This document shows, in pieces, positions 33,288 through 42,362 of a stretch of 64,000 bases of DNA. The notes beneath the pieces were generated by a model. That model did no database searches, had not been told where the DNA came from, and saw nothing but the letters and a program-made list of their open reading frames with translations. This DNA comes from CAWIJJ01 sp963836405 (GTDB taxonomy: Bacteria; Acidobacteriota; Terriglobia; Bryobacterales; Bryobacteraceae). The stretch spans positions 434,001 to 498,000 of the forward strand of contig CAWIJL010000005.1 in NCBI GenBank assembly GCA_963836405.1, given 5' to 3'. The translations under genes and the position numbers were made by a program. Position 1 is the first letter of the stretch. Each line of letters opens with the position of its first letter.

Positions 33288-36200
33288 GTGCCCCGAGTCT
33301 TCCTCTCGTACGCCCGCGCCGACGGCGAGGAGCGTGCGGCGGAGCTGCGGGCGCGGCTTGCGGGGGAAGCAGACATCGAAGTCCGGCAGGACCGGCTGTT
33401 TCTCGAAGGCGGCACGGGCTGGTGGAAGCAGATTACGGACGCCATCGATGCGGTGGAGTTTTTGATTCTGCTGATGACGCCGGCGGCGACCGCATCGGGG
33501 AACGTCGAAAAGGAGTGGCGGTACGCGCGCCAGGTAGGCGTGTGCGTGTACCCGGTAAAGGGCGCGGACCTCGAGTTCGGGAAGATGCCGCGCTGGATGG
33601 GGAAGGCGCACTTCTTCGACCTCGAGAAGGAGTGGCCGACGCTGCTCGGGCATCTGCGGAAGGGCTGCGAGCGGCGCCGGGTGCCCTTCATGGCACCGGA
33701 ACTGCCGGCGCATTTTGTTCCGCGTCCGGCGGAATTCGGCGCGTTGAAGAAGCTGCTGCTGGGGCAGGAGCGCGCGGTGGCGATCACGACGGCTTTGTCC
33801 GGTGCGGGCGGGTTTGGAAAGACCACGCTGGCGGCGGCGCTGTGCCGCGATGCGGACGTGGTGGAATACTTTGACGACGGCATCCTGTGGGTGACGCTGG
33901 GGCAGACGCCGGCTTTGCTGGGCGCGCTGGTGACCGTGTATGCGGCGCTGACGGGCGAGCGGCCGGGCTTTTCGAGCGCGGAGGATGCGGCGTTTCAACT
34001 TGGACAGAAGCTGGAGCAGCGGAACTGCCTGCTGGTGATCGACGACGTGTGGGATGCCGCGCACCTGCGGCCGTTTCTGCGCGGGGGCGCTTCTTCGTCG
34101 CGGTTGTTCACCACGCGGGACGCGAGCATCGCGGCGGAGGCGGCTGCGGTGGACGTGGACCAGATGCGGACGGACGAGGCCGAGGCGATGCTGCTGAAGG
34201 CCGTGCCGAGTCTGGGGAGCGGTGAGGCGCGTGTTCTTGCCGGCAAATTGGGGGAATGGCCGTTGGCGCTGGAACTTGCCGCGGCGATGATGAAAGAGCG
34301 GGTGCGGCGGGGCGAGCCGGCCGCGAAAGCGGCGGAACGGCTGGATGCCATCCTGGAACGAAAGGGCGTGCGAGCGCTCCAGGATACGACGGCGGAACTG
34401 CGGCATCGGACCATTTCGGACGTCATGCAAGCGAGCCTGGAGCTGCTTTCGGATGCGGACCGGCGGCGGTTGGCAGAGCTCTCGATGTTTCCGGAAGACG
34501 TGAAGATTCCTTTGGCGGCGGCGGGCGCGGTTTGGGAACTGGATGAATTCGATGCCGAGGACCGGGCGCAACGCCTGGCACGGTTGACGCTGGTGAAGCT
34601 GGATTTGCAGCGCGGCGTGATGGAGATGCACGACGTGATGCGAAGCTGGCTGGCGGATGGTCTGGCGGACAGCGGAGCGTTGCACGAGCGCCTGGTGAGC
34701 TCGTGGCCGGACTGGAACCACCTTCCGGACGACTACGCGTGGCGGTGGCTGCCATGGCATCTGGTCGGCGCGGGCCGGCGGGCGGATCTGGAGCGGATCT
34801 TGTGGGACCCGGTATGGATGCAGGCGAAGCTGCGGGCGGCCCATGTCAACGTGCTGATCGCGGATTACGAGCATCTGAAGCCCTCCGCGGAGGCGGATCT
34901 GGTGCAGGGGGCGCTGCGGCTCTCGAGCAATGTGCTGGCGGTGAACGCGGAGCAGTTTGCGCCGCAGATGACGGGGCGTTTGCTGCCGCACCAGGCGCTC
35001 CTCCCGATCGCGCGGCTGATGGCGGCCATTGGCGCGTCCGCGCCGGAGCGCTGGCTGCGGCCGTTGTTCCCCGGGCTGCATCCTTCCGGGACGGGGTTGC
35101 TGCGCACGCTGGAGGGTCACTCCGCTCCTGTTTCCGGCGTGGCGGTGACGGCGGACGGGAAGCGGGCGATTTCCGCGTCCGACGACAACACCCTGAAGGT
35201 GTGGGACCTGGGGTGCGGGGTGCTGCGCACGTTAGCGGACCACTCTTCGTTTGTTTCGGGCGTGGCGGTGACGGTGGACGGGAAGCGCGCCGTTTCCGCG
35301 TCCTATGACAAGACGCTGAAGGTGTGGGACCTCGAGAGCGGAGACGTGCTGCGCACGCTCGTGGGCCATTCCGATTCTGTTTCCGGAGTGGCGGTGACGG
35401 CAGACGGGAAGCGCGCCGTTTCCGCGTCCAGGGACAAGACGCTCAAGGTGTGGGACCTGGAGAGCGGGGACTTGCTGCGCACGCTGGAGGGCCACTCGGA
35501 TTCGGTTGAGGGCGTGGCGGTGACGGCGGACGGGAAGGGGGTGGTTTCCGCGTCCAGGGACCACACGCTGAAGTTGTGGGATCTGGAGAGCGGGGACGTG
35601 CTGCGCACGCTGGAGGGCCACACTTCGTTTGTTTACGGAGTGGCGGTGACGGCGGACGGAAAGCGCGCGGTTTCCGCGTCCTGGGATCACACGCTGAAGG
35701 TGTGGGACCTCAAGAGCGGGGGCGTGCTGCGCACGCTGGAGGGCCACTCGGATTCTGTTTCCGCCGTGGCGGTGACGGCGGACGGGAAGCGCGCAATTTC
35801 CGCTTCCGGCGACCACACGCTGAAGGTATGGGACCTGGAGAGCGGGGGCGTGCTGCGCACACTGGAGGGTCACTCGGATTTTGTTTCCGGCGTGGCGGTG
35901 ACGGCGGACGGAAAGCGCGCGGTTTCCGCGTCCGGGGACAAGACGCTGAAGATGTGGGACCTGGAGAGCGGGAGCGGATTGCGCCCGCGGAAGCGGCACG
36001 CTTCTTCGGTTTCCGGCGTGGCGGTGACGGCGGACGGAAAGCGCGCGGTTTCCGCGTCGTGGGATCACACGCTGAAGGTGTGGGACCTGGAGAGCGGGAG
36101 CGTGTTGCGCACGCTGAAGCGCCACTCGGATTCGGTGAATGGGGTGGCGGTAACGGCGGACGGGAAGCAGGCGATTTCCGCTTCCGGGGACAAGACGCTG

Positions 36201-36866
36201 AAGGTGTGGGACCTGGAGAGCGGGGCCGTGCTGCGCACGCTGGAGGGGCACTCGGATTCCGTGAACGGGGTGGCGGTAACGACCGGCGGGACGTGGGCGG
36301 TTTCGACGTCCTGGGATCACACGCTGAAGGTGTGGGACCTCGAGACCGGGGGCGGGGTGCGCACGCTCGAAGGCCACTCCGCTCCGGTTTACGGGGTGGC
36401 CGTGACGGCGGACGGCAGGCGCGCGGTTTCCGCGTCCTGGGATAACACATTGAAGGTGTGGGACCTGGAGAGCGGGGCCGTGCTGTCCACGCTGAAGGGT
36501 CACTCCAACTATGTTTACGGCGTGGCGGTGACGGCGGACGGGAAGCAGGCAGTTTCCGCGTCCGGTGACAACACGCTGAAGGTCTGGGACCTGGAGAGCG
36601 GGAGCGTGCTGCGTACGCTCGAGGGACACTCGGATTTTGTTTCCGGCGTGGCGGTGACGGCGGACGGGAAGTGGGCGGTTTCCGCGTCCTGGGACAAGAC
36701 GCTGCGGGTGTGGGACCTGGAGAGCGGTTCGCCGCTGGCCACTTTCTTCTGTGACGCGCCCGCCCGGTGCTGCGCCTTCGCTGGTGAGCGCACGGTCGTG
36801 GCCGGGGACCGGGTCGGCCAGCTCCACGTCCTCCTCCTCGAAGGGCCGCGGCTGAACCCGATCTGA
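33288..36866 (+). CDS. TIR - NB-ARC - WD40 STAND protein (NLR/Apaf-like)
   Basis: 1192 residues, cytoplasmic. Residues 1-~92 are a TIR domain (RVFLSYARADGEERA, EGGTGWWKQITDAI, FLILLMTPAA, then NVEKEWRYA with the probable NAD-cleaving Glu). Residues ~145-465 form an NB-ARC ATPase: P-loop GAGGFGKTT (172-180), Walker B LLVIDDVW (248-255), TTRD (275-278), WPLAL (324-328) and an intact MHD (447-449) in MEMHDVMRSW. A helical linker reaches ~600. Thirteen WD40 repeats and a partial fourteenth fill ~604-1192. The architecture is that of plant NLRs and Apaf-1. In bacteria such STAND proteins are candidate immune or cell-death sensors: WD40 recognises a trigger, NB-ARC oligomerises, TIR depletes NAD. 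The start is GTG, 1 bp after the PQQ gene. A near-identical paralogue follows. Confidence 0.92.
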   Translation: MPRVFLSYARADGEERAAELRARLAGEADIEVRQDRLFLEGGTGWWKQITDAIDAVEFLILLMTPAATASGNVEKEWRYARQVGVCVYPVKGADLEFGKMPRWMGKAHFFDLEKEWPTLLGHLRKGCERRRVPFMAPELPAHFVPRPAEFGALKKLLLGQERAVAITTALSGAGGFGKTTLAAALCRDADVVEYFDDGILWVTLGQTPALLGALVTVYAALTGERPGFSSAEDAAFQLGQKLEQRNCLLVIDDVWDAAHLRPFLRGGASSSRLFTTRDASIAAEAAAVDVDQMRTDEAEAMLLKAVPSLGSGEARVLAGKLGEWPLALELAAAMMKERVRRGEPAAKAAERLDAILERKGVRALQDTTAELRHRTISDVMQASLELLSDADRRRLAELSMFPEDVKIPLAAAGAVWELDEFDAEDRAQRLARLTLVKLDLQRGVMEMHDVMRSWLADGLADSGALHERLVSSWPDWNHLPDDYAWRWLPWHLVGAGRRADLERILWDPVWMQAKLRAAHVNVLIADYEHLKPSAEADLVQGALRLSSNVLAVNAEQFAPQMTGRLLPHQALLPIARLMAAIGASAPERWLRPLFPGLHPSGTGLLRTLEGHSAPVSGVAVTADGKRAISASDDNTLKVWDLGCGVLRTLADHSSFVSGVAVTVDGKRAVSASYDKTLKVWDLESGDVLRTLVGHSDSVSGVAVTADGKRAVSASRDKTLKVWDLESGDLLRTLEGHSDSVEGVAVTADGKGVVSASRDHTLKLWDLESGDVLRTLEGHTSFVYGVAVTADGKRAVSASWDHTLKVWDLKSGGVLRTLEGHSDSVSAVAVTADGKRAISASGDHTLKVWDLESGGVLRTLEGHSDFVSGVAVTADGKRAVSASGDKTLKMWDLESGSGLRPRKRHASSVSGVAVTADGKRAVSASWDHTLKVWDLESGSVLRTLKRHSDSVNGVAVTADGKQAISASGDKTLKVWDLESGAVLRTLEGHSDSVNGVAVTTGGTWAVSTSWDHTLKVWDLETGGGVRTLEGHSAPVYGVAVTADGRRAVSASWDNTLKVWDLESGAVLSTLKGHSNYVYGVAVTADGKQAVSASGDNTLKVWDLESGSVLRTLEGHSDFVSGVAVTADGKWAVSASWDKTLRVWDLESGSPLATFFCDAPARCCAFAGERTVVAGDRVGQLHVLLLEGPRLNPI
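35100..36734 (+). repeat. 13 near-identical 126-bp coding repeats (WD40 array)
   Basis: Direct repeats inside the first TIR-NB-ARC gene. Each unit encodes 42 residues and begins CTGCGCACGCTGGAGGG; the first unit is 123 bp. Starts were read at 35100, 35223, 35349 and 35475, and the period holds to about 36734. Most variation falls at a few codons, such as those after GH (SDS, SAP, SDF, TSF, SNY) and before the KTLKVWD strand (GDK, WDH, RDK). Confidence 0.93.
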
Positions 36867-36886
36867 CGGACGCTATACTGCTCCTG

Positions 36887-39800
36887 ATGCCGCGCGTGTT
36901 TCTTTCATACGCCCGCGCCGACGGGGAGGAGCGGGCCCGGGAACTGCGGGAGCGGCTCGCGCGGGAAGCGGACATCGAGGTCAGGCAGGACCGGCTGTTT
37001 CTCGAAGGCGGGACGGGCTGGTGGAAGCAGATCACCGAGGCCATCGAGGCGGTGGAGTTTCTGATCCTGCTGATGACGCCGGCGGCGGTCGAGTCGGGGA
37101 ACGTCGAGAAGGAGTGGCGGTACGCGCGACAGCAGGGTGTGTGCGTGTATCCGGTGAAGGGCGGGGAACTCCAGCTTGGGAAGATGCCGCGGTGGATGCG
37201 GAAGGCGCACTTCTTCGATGCGGAGAAGGAGTGGCCGACGCTGCTGGGCCATTTGCGGCACGGGTGCGAGCGGCGGCGGGTGCCGTTCATGGCGCCGGAA
37301 CTGCCCGTGCATTTTGTCGAGCGGCCGGCGGAGTTCGGGGCGCTGAAGAAGTTGCTGCTGGGGCAGGAGCGCGCGGTGGCGATCGCGACGGCACTGGCGG
37401 GCGCAGGCGGATTTGGGAAGACCACGCTGGCGGCGGCGTTGTGCCGCGATGCGGACGTGGTGGAGCACTTCGACGACGGCATCCTGTGGGTGACGCTGGG
37501 GCAGACGCCGGACGTGGTGGGCTCGCTGGTGACGGCGTATGCGGCGTTGACAGGCGAGCGGCCGGGCTTTTCGAGCGCGGAGGATGCGGCGTTTCAGCTT
37601 GGGCAAAAGCTGGAGCAGCGGAACTGTTTGATGGTGATCGACGACGTGTGGGATGCGGCGCACCTGCGGCCGTTTCTGCGCGGCGGGGAGGGGACGGCGC
37701 GGCTGTTCACGACGCGGGACGCGAGGATTGCGGCGGAGGCGGCTGCGGTGGACGTGGACCAGATGCGCGGGGCGAGGCCGAGGCGATGCTGCTCCAGGCG
37801 GTGCCGGGACTGGGGGGGGGTGCGCGCGGGATCTTGCGGGCAAGCTGGGTGAGTGGCCGCTGGCGCTGGAACTGGCGGCGGCGATGGTGCGCGAGCGGGT
37901 GCGGCTGGGCGAACCGGCGGCGCGCGCGGCGGAGCGGTTGAGGGCGATTCTGGAGCGCAAGGGAGTGCGGGCGCTCCGGGATATGACGGCGGAACGGCGG
38001 CATCGCACGATCTCCGATGTCATGGAAGCGAGTTTGGAGCTGCTGGCGGACGCGGACCGGCGGCGGCTGGCGGAGCTTTCCATTTTTCCGGAAGATGTGC
38101 GAATTCCGCTGGCGGCGGCGGGCGCGGTTTGGGAATTGGACGAGTTCAATGCGGAGAATTCCGCACAGCATCTGGCGCAGCTGTCGCTGGTGAAACTGGA
38201 TCTGCAACGCGGCGTGATGGGGATGCACGACGTGATGCGAAGCTGGCTGGCGGAAGGGCTCGGCGAGGGTAGAGCGCTGCATGACCGGCTGGTGAACTCG
38301 TGGCCGGACTGGAATGCGCTGCCGGACGAACACGCGTGGCGGTGGCTGCCGTGGCACTTGCGGCCGCAGGCCGGCGGCCGGACCTGGAGCGAATTCTATG
38401 GGATCCGGTGTGGATGCAGGCGAAGCTGCGGGCGACCGATGTCAACGCGCTGATCGCAGATTACGAGCACTTGAAGCCGTCCGCGGAGGTCGAGTTGGTG
38501 CAGGGTGCATTGCGGTTGTCGGGGAATGTGCTGGCGGAGGACGCGGAGCAGTTTGCCTCGCAGATGACGGGCCGTTTGCTCGGTTGCAAGGAAGCTCCGT
38601 TGATCGCGCGGCTGCTTGCAGGAGTTGCCGCGTCGGCGCCGATGTGGTGGTTGCGGCCGCTGTTTGCGGCGCTTCATCCTCCGGGGACTGCACTGGTTCG
38701 AACGTTGGAGGGCCACACTAATTTTGTTCAAACCGTGGCCTTGACTCCGGATGACCGGCTGGCGGTTTCCGGATCCTGGGACAGCACGTTGAAACTCTGG
38801 AACCTGGACACGGGCCGTCTTGTTCGCAATCTCAAGGGCCACTCTGAAAGAGTCAACTGTGTGGCGGTGACGCCGGATGGGAAGCATGTGCTTTCGGCAT
38901 CCGCGGACAAAACCCTGAGAATCTGGAGTTTGGGGAGCGGTTGTACACTTCGCGTTCTGGGGGGCCACACCGGCTCTGTATCCGCGGTGGCCGTAACACC
39001 TGACGGGCGACTTGCGGTTTCCGCTTCGGTTGACCAGACGCTCAGGGTCTGGAACCTGGGGACGGGCCGCGCGATCCATACACTGGAAGGCCACTCCGGG
39101 CCTGTTTATGCAGTCGTCGTGACACACGATGGAGAGTGCGCTGTTTCCTTGTCCGGAGACAAAACGGTGCGGGTGTGGAACCTTGAGAGCGGTCGTCTGC
39201 TGCGCACGATGCCGGGTCCAGCGATTGCTATGGAACGCGTGGCACTGGCCCTGAACAGGGGGCGGGCAGTATTTGCGGATTCGGACGGCGCGCTGAAAGT
39301 GTGGGACCTGAATAGCGGACTCGCAGTTCAGACGCTGGAAGGGCGCGCCGCTTATTATTCGGGCGTGGCGGTGACTTTGAATGGAAAGCTCGCAGTTGCC
39401 GCGACAGTGGACTCAACGCTCGAGGTCTGGGACCTTGAAACGGGCCTCATCCAGGGCACGCTCAAGGGCCACTCCTTCGTTGTTTCCGCGGTGGCCGTGA
39501 CGAAAGACGGAAAGAGGGCCGCTTCCGCATCGTGGGACAAGACCGTGAAGGTGTGGGAGCTGGGAACGTTACGCGCAGAACAAAGCCATAGGGAGCACCA
39601 CGCGGCCGCAATTAGCGGCGTGGCCGCGACACGCGATGCCAAGCGAGCCGTGTCCGCCTCCTGGGACCGCACTATCAGGGTGTGGGACCTGGAGACTGGC
39701 CGCACGATTTTGACGCTTGACGGTCACAACGACTGTGTCTTCGACGTGGGTTTGACAGCGGATGGGAATCGCGCGGTATCCGCGTCGGGGGATCAGACGC

Positions 39801-40456
39801 TGAAAGTGTGGGACCTCGAAACCGCCGAGGAGATCCGCACTTTGGAAGGTCACTCCGCCGCCGTCAATGGCGTGGCAGTATCGACGGATGGGACGCGCGC
39901 AGTCTCAGCATCAGAGGATCAAGCGCTGAAGGTGTGGGACCTCACAACGGGTATTGTGCTGCACACGCTGACAGGTCATTCAGGAAATGTGAGTTCCGTC
40001 GCGGTTACCTCGGACGGGAAGTTGGCGGTTTCTACGTCCCGGGATGGCACGCTCAGGGTCTGGGAACTGGAGTCGGGCCGCGTGATACACAGCAGGGCGC
40101 GCCAAACGGCATACTCCGTCGCGATCACGCCGGACGGAAAACGGGCCGTTTCAGCTCCTTATGGCAACACGATCGAGGTGTGGGAACTGGAGACCGGCCG
40201 CACGTTGCGAATCATGGAGGGTCATAAAAATTCTGTCCGCGGCCTGGCGGTGACGCCGGACGGTAGGCGAGTGGTTTCCGCTTCCTCGGATAAAACCGTG
40301 AAGGTGTGGGAGTTGGAGACCGGCGTGTTGACCGGCACTTTCCATTGCGATGCGGAGGTCTGGTGCTGCGCCGTCGCCGGCGGCCGCACGATTCTTGCCG
40401 GCGACCAGGGCGGCCGCCTCCACATCCTGCTCCTCGAGGAGCGTGACCTAAAATGA
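36887..40456 (+). pseudogene. second TIR - NB-ARC - WD40 gene, carrying three single-base frameshifts
   Basis: A tandem paralogue starting at ATG 36887, 20 bp after the first. My hand alignment of the first ~293 residues shows about 31 differences from the neighbour. Three 1-nt losses relative to it break the frame: near 37768-37772 (after DQMRG), in or next to a G8 run at 37812-37819, and near 38360. The net change is -3, so the original frame is restored and remains open through 13 WD40 repeats plus a partial one to 40456. With the three bases restored it would be about 1190 residues. P-loop (GAGGFGKTT), Walker B (MVIDDVW) and MHD (GMHDVMRSW) are intact. Unlike the first gene, its WD40 units have diverged. 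Either recently inactivated or affected by indel errors in G-rich sequence. Confidence 0.85.
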
Positions 40457-40460
40457 AGGA

Positions 40461-42359
40461 ATGCGAATTCGCTTCAGACCCCTTGCCGCTTCCGTTCTGA
40501 TCGCCTCCCTGGCGCTGGTGGGCGCCGCGCAGGAGCGCGATCGCAGCAAAATCGCCGACAAATACAAGTGGAACCTGGCGGAAATCTATCCCGACGTTCC
40601 GGCGTGGCGCGCGGCCAAGGAAAGGCTCTCGGTGGAGATTCCAAAGATCCGGCAGTATCAGGGCAAGCTGGCCGGCTCGCCCGCCATGCTGGCGGAAGCT
40701 CTGGAGACGATGTCCCGGATCTCTAAAGAACTCAGCCGGCTGTACGTTTATGCGAGCATGCTGGCGGACCAGGACACGCGCGCGTCCGAGCCGCAGGGAA
40801 TGACGCAGGAGATGCAGCAGATGGGGGCCGCGTTCGGAGCCGCCGCGTCGTACCTGGAGCCCGAGATTCTGAAAGCGGGCGAGGCCACGGTGGACAAGTT
40901 CATCGCGAGCGAACCGCGGCTGAAGGTCTACACGTTCTACCTCAAGGACGTTCTGCGGCGCGAGCCCCACACCCTCACCGACGACGAGGAGAAGATCCTG
41001 GCCAATGCCTCGCCGCTGGCCGCCTCGCCCGGCGACACTTACGGGATCCTGTCGAACGCCGATTTCCCGTATCCCAGCGTCACGCTGAGCGACGGCAAAA
41101 CGGTGAAGGTGGACCAGGCCGGCTACAACGAGCTGCGGGCATCGCCGAACCGCGCCGATCGCGAAAAAGTGATGTCGGCGTTCTTCAAGGCGCTGGGCGG
41201 CTTCAGCCGGACCTACGGCACCACCATGAACGGCAACGTGCAACAGGCAATGTTCTTCGCCAAGGCGCGGAAGTATCCGACTACGCTCGAATTGTCGCTG
41301 GACGCGGCCAACATTCCCGTTTCCGTTTATACGCACCTGGTGGACGGGGTCAACAAAAACTTGTCGGCGTTCCACCGCTACCTGAAGCTGCGCAAGCGGA
41401 TGCTGGGCGTGGACCAGTTGCACTACTACGACCTGTACGCGCCGCTGGTGGGTTCGGTGAACCTGAAGTACACGCCGGAGGAGGCGGAGAAGCTGGTGCT
41501 GGAGGCGGTGGCGCCGCTCGGGGCGAGCTACGTTTCGGTGGTGCAGCGCGCGTTCAACGAACGCTGGATCGACCTGTTTCCCACCGAGGGCAAGCGGAGC
41601 GGAGCCTACTCGAACGGCGGAGCCTACGACGTGCACCCGTACATGCTGCTGAACTACCTGGGGCAGTACAACGACGTCAGCACGGTTGCGCACGAGATGG
41701 GTCACACGATGCAGAGCTATTTCTCGAATAAGACGCAGCCCTACCCGCTGGCGGACTATCCGATCTTCGTGGCGGAGGTGGCGTCCACGTTCAATGAGGC
41801 GCTGCTCATCGACCACGTGCTCAAACAGATCAAGGACGACGCGACGCGCCTGGCGCTGCTGGGCAATTACCTTGAAAACATCAAGGCCACGGTGTTCCGC
41901 CAGACGCAGTTTGCCGAATTCGAGCTGCGGATGCACGAGCGCGCGGAGAGGGGGCAGCCGCTCACCGGCGACGCGCTGGCCAAGCTCTACATGGACATCA
42001 CGAAGAAGTATTACGGCAGCGACGAAGGCGTCTGCATCGTGGACGACTACGTGGCCAACGAGTGGAGCTTCATCCCGCACTTCTACAGCGATTTTTACGT
42101 GTTCCAGTACGCGACGTCGTTCACCGCGTCGTCGGCGCTATCGGAGAAGGTGCTGGCGGGGGACGCGGCGGCGACGAAGCGCTACCTTGCCTTCCTTTCG
42201 GCGGGCGGCTCCAAATACCCGATCGACCTGCTGAAGGACGCGGGCGTGGACATGACGACGGACGAACCCCTGAACCTGACGGTGGCCAAGATGAACCGGG
42301 TTATGGACGAGATGGAGAAACTGCTGGCAAAGATGCCGGCCAGCCCGCCCCGGCAATAG
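40461..42359 (+). CDS. pepF: exported oligoendopeptidase F (M3B)
   Basis: 632 residues. The N-terminus (MRIRFRPLAASVLIASLALVG) is an export signal, unusual because PepF is cytoplasmic in lactic acid bacteria. KYKWNLAEIYPDVPAW is the classic family opening. The zinc site HEMGH lies at 411-415, with the third ligand Glu in FVAEVASTFNEALL about 26 residues on. The length is as expected (~600). It should cleave short peptides in the periplasm or outside. The start is only 4 bp after the stop of the second TIR gene; a shared transcript is possible. Confidence 0.9.
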   Translation: MRIRFRPLAASVLIASLALVGAAQERDRSKIADKYKWNLAEIYPDVPAWRAAKERLSVEIPKIRQYQGKLAGSPAMLAEALETMSRISKELSRLYVYASMLADQDTRASEPQGMTQEMQQMGAAFGAAASYLEPEILKAGEATVDKFIASEPRLKVYTFYLKDVLRREPHTLTDDEEKILANASPLAASPGDTYGILSNADFPYPSVTLSDGKTVKVDQAGYNELRASPNRADREKVMSAFFKALGGFSRTYGTTMNGNVQQAMFFAKARKYPTTLELSLDAANIPVSVYTHLVDGVNKNLSAFHRYLKLRKRMLGVDQLHYYDLYAPLVGSVNLKYTPEEAEKLVLEAVAPLGASYVSVVQRAFNERWIDLFPTEGKRSGAYSNGGAYDVHPYMLLNYLGQYNDVSTVAHEMGHTMQSYFSNKTQPYPLADYPIFVAEVASTFNEALLIDHVLKQIKDDATRLALLGNYLENIKATVFRQTQFAEFELRMHERAERGQPLTGDALAKLYMDITKKYYGSDEGVCIVDDYVANEWSFIPHFYSDFYVFQYATSFTASSALSEKVLAGDAAATKRYLAFLSAGGSKYPIDLLKDAGVDMTTDEPLNLTVAKMNRVMDEMEKLLAKMPASPPRQ

Positions 42360-42362
42360 AGC

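Noticed and set aside
31175..33883. Minus-strand open frame extending the 399-residue helical protein upstream to over 1300 residues
   Set aside because: It runs antisense through the PQQ dehydrogenase and into the TIR gene with Arg/Pro/His-rich composition. ATG 31174 is a better start.
35100..36734. Regularly spaced direct repeats that could be mistaken for a CRISPR array
   Set aside because: Units are 126 bp with no separate unique spacers, are in frame, and encode WD40 repeats with no cas genes nearby.
35232..36827. Minus-strand repetitive open frame opposite the WD40 array
   Set aside because: Its repeats simply mirror the sense-strand WD40 units; there is no independent protein signature.
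36887..40456. Reading the second TIR locus as three separate genes
   Set aside because: The pieces align end to end with the intact neighbour and are joined by restoring three single bases, so they are one broken gene.
40212..42080. Minus-strand 622-codon open frame opposite pepF
   Set aside because: It is antisense to a clear M3B peptidase with an intact HEMGH site. Its own sequence is low in complexity and matches no family I know.
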